A stretch of 64,000 nt of DNA from Palsa-360 sp963710315. Lineage in GTDB: Bacteria > Acidobacteriota > Terriglobia > Acidiferrales > UBA7541. The position numbers and the translations under genes are program-made. Below are positions 61,722-64,000 of the stretch, one piece after another. The notes beneath the pieces are model-generated. The model was not told the origin of the DNA. It saw only the letters and a list, made by a program, of their open reading frames with translations, and did no database searches. The stretch is from assembly GCA_963710315.1 (NCBI GenBank), contig CAVPZW010000001.1:124001-188000 (forward strand), read 5' to 3'. Each line of letters begins with the position of its first letter. The stretch's first letter is position 1.

Positions 61722-62237
61722 AGTGAATTTTCCGTATAGACCTCCGGCTTATGCCTCGAAGCCAGCAAAGTCATCCCAAGAATTAACAATCGATAGTTTA
61801 AAATCTCCGCAATTCGCGTTAGGCCTGCCAGCCTTCATACAACACGCTCAACACTCAGACCGGGGGCCTGTCGAAAGGGGTAAAAATAACCTATTGCGCC
61901 AGAGAGGGAGCTAACGGCCGTCCTTCTCGGTAGACGAGCCAGAAGCTGCAGCGCGCGGGTAGAGTAGCAGGCCTTCTTGCTAGAAGTCCACCTGCTCATC
62001 CAACTTGGCCCTGCCTTGTCTCTTCTTGAGCGTTCCATGGTAAATCTTCGCAGCAAAGAGCGCCCCGCTCAATGGGCGGCAAGTCCCAACTTTTGAGGTA
62101 CCAGGGTACTGGGAACATCAGGTACTTTAGCGGCAATATTGAGTGCGTCCGCGATTTAGGAAACGTGCATCGCCCGCACATGCGGGTAGCGCCCACTTTT
62201 GTTATGATAAATCCGCATTTCGAACCAGGGGAATCAA
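61722..62237. other. 516-bp intergenic region without recognised features
   Basis: Separates the lipoprotein gene from hemE. It should contain the promoters of both. I see no REP, no structured RNA and no credible gene; short open frames here lack protein-like character. Local composition is A/T-richer than that of hemE. Confidence 0.5.
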
Positions 62238-63305
62238 TTGCCAGTATCCGTGAACAAGAAAACGCTCTTCCTTCGCGCCTGCCGCAATGAAGCAGTCGAG
62301 CGCGTGCCTGTATGGATCATGCGACAGGCCGGGCGTTACCTGCCGGAATACCGCGCCATTCGCCAGAAGCACAATTTTCTGGAAGTTTGCAAAACTCCGG
62401 AACTGGCCATCGAGGTTTCGCTCCAGCCGCATCGCATTCTGGGCGTGGACGCCGTCATCGTCTTCTCGGACATCCTGATTCCCGTGGGCGCCATGGGCTT
62501 GCCGTTCGAATTGTCGGACAAGGGGCCGGTGATCGAGCATCCGCTTCGAACGGCCGCGCAGGTTCGCGAGCTTTCCTCGTTCGATCCCGAGCAGGAGACC
62601 GGCTTCCTGATGAACGCGATTCGCGGACTGGTTCGCGAACTGGGACCCGATGTGCCCGTGCTTGGCTTCGCAGCCGCGCCCTGGACGCTGGCTTGCTACA
62701 TGATTGAAGGCCACGGCAAGGACGGTTTCCCCGCCGCCAAGACCATGCTCTACTCCGAGCCGGAACTGTTTCGAAATTTGCTGGAGCGCATCGCGCGCGC
62801 CACGGCCGGCTACCTGCGGGCGCAAATCGCCGCGGGCGCTTCCGCCGTGCAACTGTTTGACACCTGGGTGGGCGAGCTGACGCTCGATCAATACCGCGAA
62901 TTTGCATTGCCCGCCACGCAGCTTTTGATTGAAGAGATTGGCGCGGGCGATACGCCGGTGATCCTGTATTCGAAGGCCTCCAGCCACCTGCTGGCCGCGG
63001 CCGCCACATCGGGAGCGAACGTGTTGAGCGTGGATTGGCGCGTGGACCTCGCCACGGTCCGCAAACAGGTTGGGCCGCACATCGCTCTACAAGGGAATGT
63101 TGACCCGTGCCTGCTGCTCGGCCCGGAAGAGGGCGTGCGCAGGGCGGCTCGCGAGGCCGTCGAGCGCACTGGCGGCATCGGACATATACTGAATCTGGGC
63201 CACGGCATCTTGCAGCAAACGCCGGTGGAAAATGCGCGCGCATTCGTTCAAGCGGGGCAAGCTGCCCCTGTAGTGGACAATGCACGCGTTGAAAGGGCAA
63301 GCTAG
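62238..63305 (+). CDS. hemE: HemE, uroporphyrinogen decarboxylase
   Basis: 355 aa from TTG 62238, a few bases after AGGGGA; GTG 62250 (VNKKTLFLRACRNEAVER) is an alternative. Signatures: PVWIMRQAGRYLPEYRAIRQ (the conserved R-Q-A-G-R-Y substrate loop), VIVFSDILIPVGAMGLPFEL, LGFAAAPWTLACYMIEG, LFDTWVGELTLDQYREFAL and HILNLGHGILQQTPVENARA. Decarboxylates uroporphyrinogen III to coproporphyrinogen III in the cytoplasm. hemN follows 40 nt later with a REP in the gap, so the late heme steps are likely co-transcribed. Frame intact. Confidence 0.96.
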   Translation: MPVSVNKKTLFLRACRNEAVERVPVWIMRQAGRYLPEYRAIRQKHNFLEVCKTPELAIEVSLQPHRILGVDAVIVFSDILIPVGAMGLPFELSDKGPVIEHPLRTAAQVRELSSFDPEQETGFLMNAIRGLVRELGPDVPVLGFAAAPWTLACYMIEGHGKDGFPAAKTMLYSEPELFRNLLERIARATAGYLRAQIAAGASAVQLFDTWVGELTLDQYREFALPATQLLIEEIGAGDTPVILYSKASSHLLAAAATSGANVLSVDWRVDLATVRKQVGPHIALQGNVDPCLLLGPEEGVRRAAREAVERTGGIGHILNLGHGILQQTPVENARAFVQAGQAAPVVDNARVERAS

Positions 63306-63308
63306 TTT

Positions 63309-63343
63309 GTTGTGGTGCCGGCGGGACGCCGGTGCTACGAAAT
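63309..63343. repeat. REP-like palindrome between hemE and hemN
   Basis: Contains ggtgccggcgggacgccggtg followed by CTAC; on the minus strand GTAG-CACCGGCG-TCCC-GCCGGCACC. It is the opposite-orientation relative of 7490-7528. Confidence 0.8.
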
Positions 63344-63345
63344 CT

Positions 63346-64000
63346 ATGAGCGACTCACGCCTCCATCTGCAACTGAACCGGGAACGCTTCGAGATCTCCG
63401 AAGAGTTCCTCGAAAAATATAATCGGCCGGGCCCGCGCTACACCAGCTATCCCACGGCGCCGGTCTGGCAGGACAATTTCGGGCCGGACGACCTGGAACA
63501 GTTCTACGCAACGGCCAACGCGGCGCGCACTCCCGTTTCGCTCTACATGCACCTTCCCTTCTGCGAGAACCTGTGCCTGTTCTGCGCCTGCAACGTGGTC
63601 ATCACCAAGGATCACAGCGTGGCGCCGCCATACATCGAAATTCTGGAACGGGAAATCGAGCACGTCAGCCGCTTTGTCTCGCGCGAACGCCCCATCGTGC
63701 AATTTCATTGGGGCGGCGGCACGCCCACATATTTGACGCCGGAACAGATGGAAGGCCTGTTCCGCTTCACAGCCGAGCGCTTTACGTTCGCGCCGGACGC
63801 GGAAATCGGCATCGAGATCGATCCGCGCGTGACCACACAGGCGCACCTGGAAACGCTGCGGCGGCTGGGCTTCAACCGGCTGAGCATGGGCATTCAGGAT
63901 TTTCACCCCGAGGTGCAGCAAGCCATTCACCGCGTGCAGCCTCTGGAAATGACGCGCGGCTTGATCGAATCGGCGCGCAAGCTGGGCTTTGACAGCATCA
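63346..64000 (+). CDS. hemN: HemN, oxygen-independent coproporphyrinogen III oxidase (5' part)
   Basis: 218 codons are in the window; the gene runs off the right edge. ATG 63346. The N-terminus has FLEKYNRPGPRYTSYPTAP, the substrate-contacting segment of HemN. The radical-SAM cluster motif is CENLCLFCAC (C-x3-C-x2-C) after LYMHLPFC, and SAM-contacting features are FHWGGGTPTYLTPEQM and IGIEIDPRVTTQAHLETLR, then LGFNRLSMGIQDFHPEVQQA. It oxidatively decarboxylates coproporphyrinogen III with SAM when oxygen is absent. Downstream of hemE with a REP between. Confidence 0.96.
   Translation, partial: MSDSRLHLQLNRERFEISEEFLEKYNRPGPRYTSYPTAPVWQDNFGPDDLEQFYATANAARTPVSLYMHLPFCENLCLFCACNVVITKDHSVAPPYIEILEREIEHVSRFVSRERPIVQFHWGGGTPTYLTPEQMEGLFRFTAERFTFAPDAEIGIEIDPRVTTQAHLETLRRLGFNRLSMGIQDFHPEVQQAIHRVQPLEMTRGLIESARKLGFDSI

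Overview
The window is a GC-rich bacterial chromosome segment carrying ordinary housekeeping and biosynthetic genes. I take it to be from an Acidobacteriota-like soil bacterium. That is an inference from the combination of a TonB-dependent receptor with an N-terminal carboxypeptidase-regulatory-like domain, a secretin fused to a cohesin domain, the hemX-A-C-D-B-L gene order, multicopper oxidase and c-di-GMP genes, and a high density of palindromic intergenic repeats. No rRNA, tRNA or CRISPR array was recognised.

Layout. 0-7.4 kb: start of tatD, metG, an ECF sigma / anti-sigma / secreted-protein operon, and argS. 7.5-14 kb: a secreted amidase, a 40-copy 7-bp tandem repeat, a RAYT (REP-associated tyrosine transposase) gene flanked by REPs, and a base-compositionally different three-gene module (GHKL-like ATPase, STAS-like DUF4325 protein, two-TM protein) joined by ATGA overlaps. 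14-20 kb: pepA, smpB, and a type II secretion/type IV pilus-like cluster (secretin plus two pseudopilins). 20-33.5 kb: FAD oxidoreductase, TonB-dependent receptor, two related membrane proteins, amidohydrolase, MFS transporter, exported protein, Tat-exported multicopper oxidase, PilZ protein and GGDEF cyclase. 33.5-37.6 kb: a divergent family-B DNA polymerase with a helical partner and a RadA-like protein without a Walker A motif, all containing REP-derived sequence in frame. 37.7-45.8 kb: SPFH/flotillin protein, a very large beta-helix membrane protein interrupted at a G7 tract, DUF72 protein and a second PilZ protein. 45.9-53 kb: the histidine operon hisI-G-D-C-HAD-B-H-F-A on the minus strand, preceded by a promoter, a His-codon-rich leader ORF and a terminator, which is a classical attenuator layout. 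53-60 kb: DUF4337 gene and the heme operon hemX-A-C-D-B-L. 60-64 kb: isochorismatase-like protein, lipoprotein, hemE and the start of hemN.

Two themes cut across the window. First, many intergenic palindromes follow one design: a GTAG foot, a 7-8 bp stem whose sequence varies with compensating changes, and usually a TTCA loop. They mostly occur as inverted pairs, and a RAYT is encoded in the same window, so they look like a REP/BIME family. Several lie exactly at stop codons and some are inside coding regions. Second, single-base frameshifts break at least 15 genes (argS, amidohydrolase, polB, the beta-helix gene, DUF72, most his genes, hemL, hemB, DUF4337), most densely at 44-56 kb. They mostly look like +1 events in short GC runs of otherwise well-conserved essential genes, so sequencing or assembly error is the simplest explanation. 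I annotate these as full-length genes with the breaks stated.
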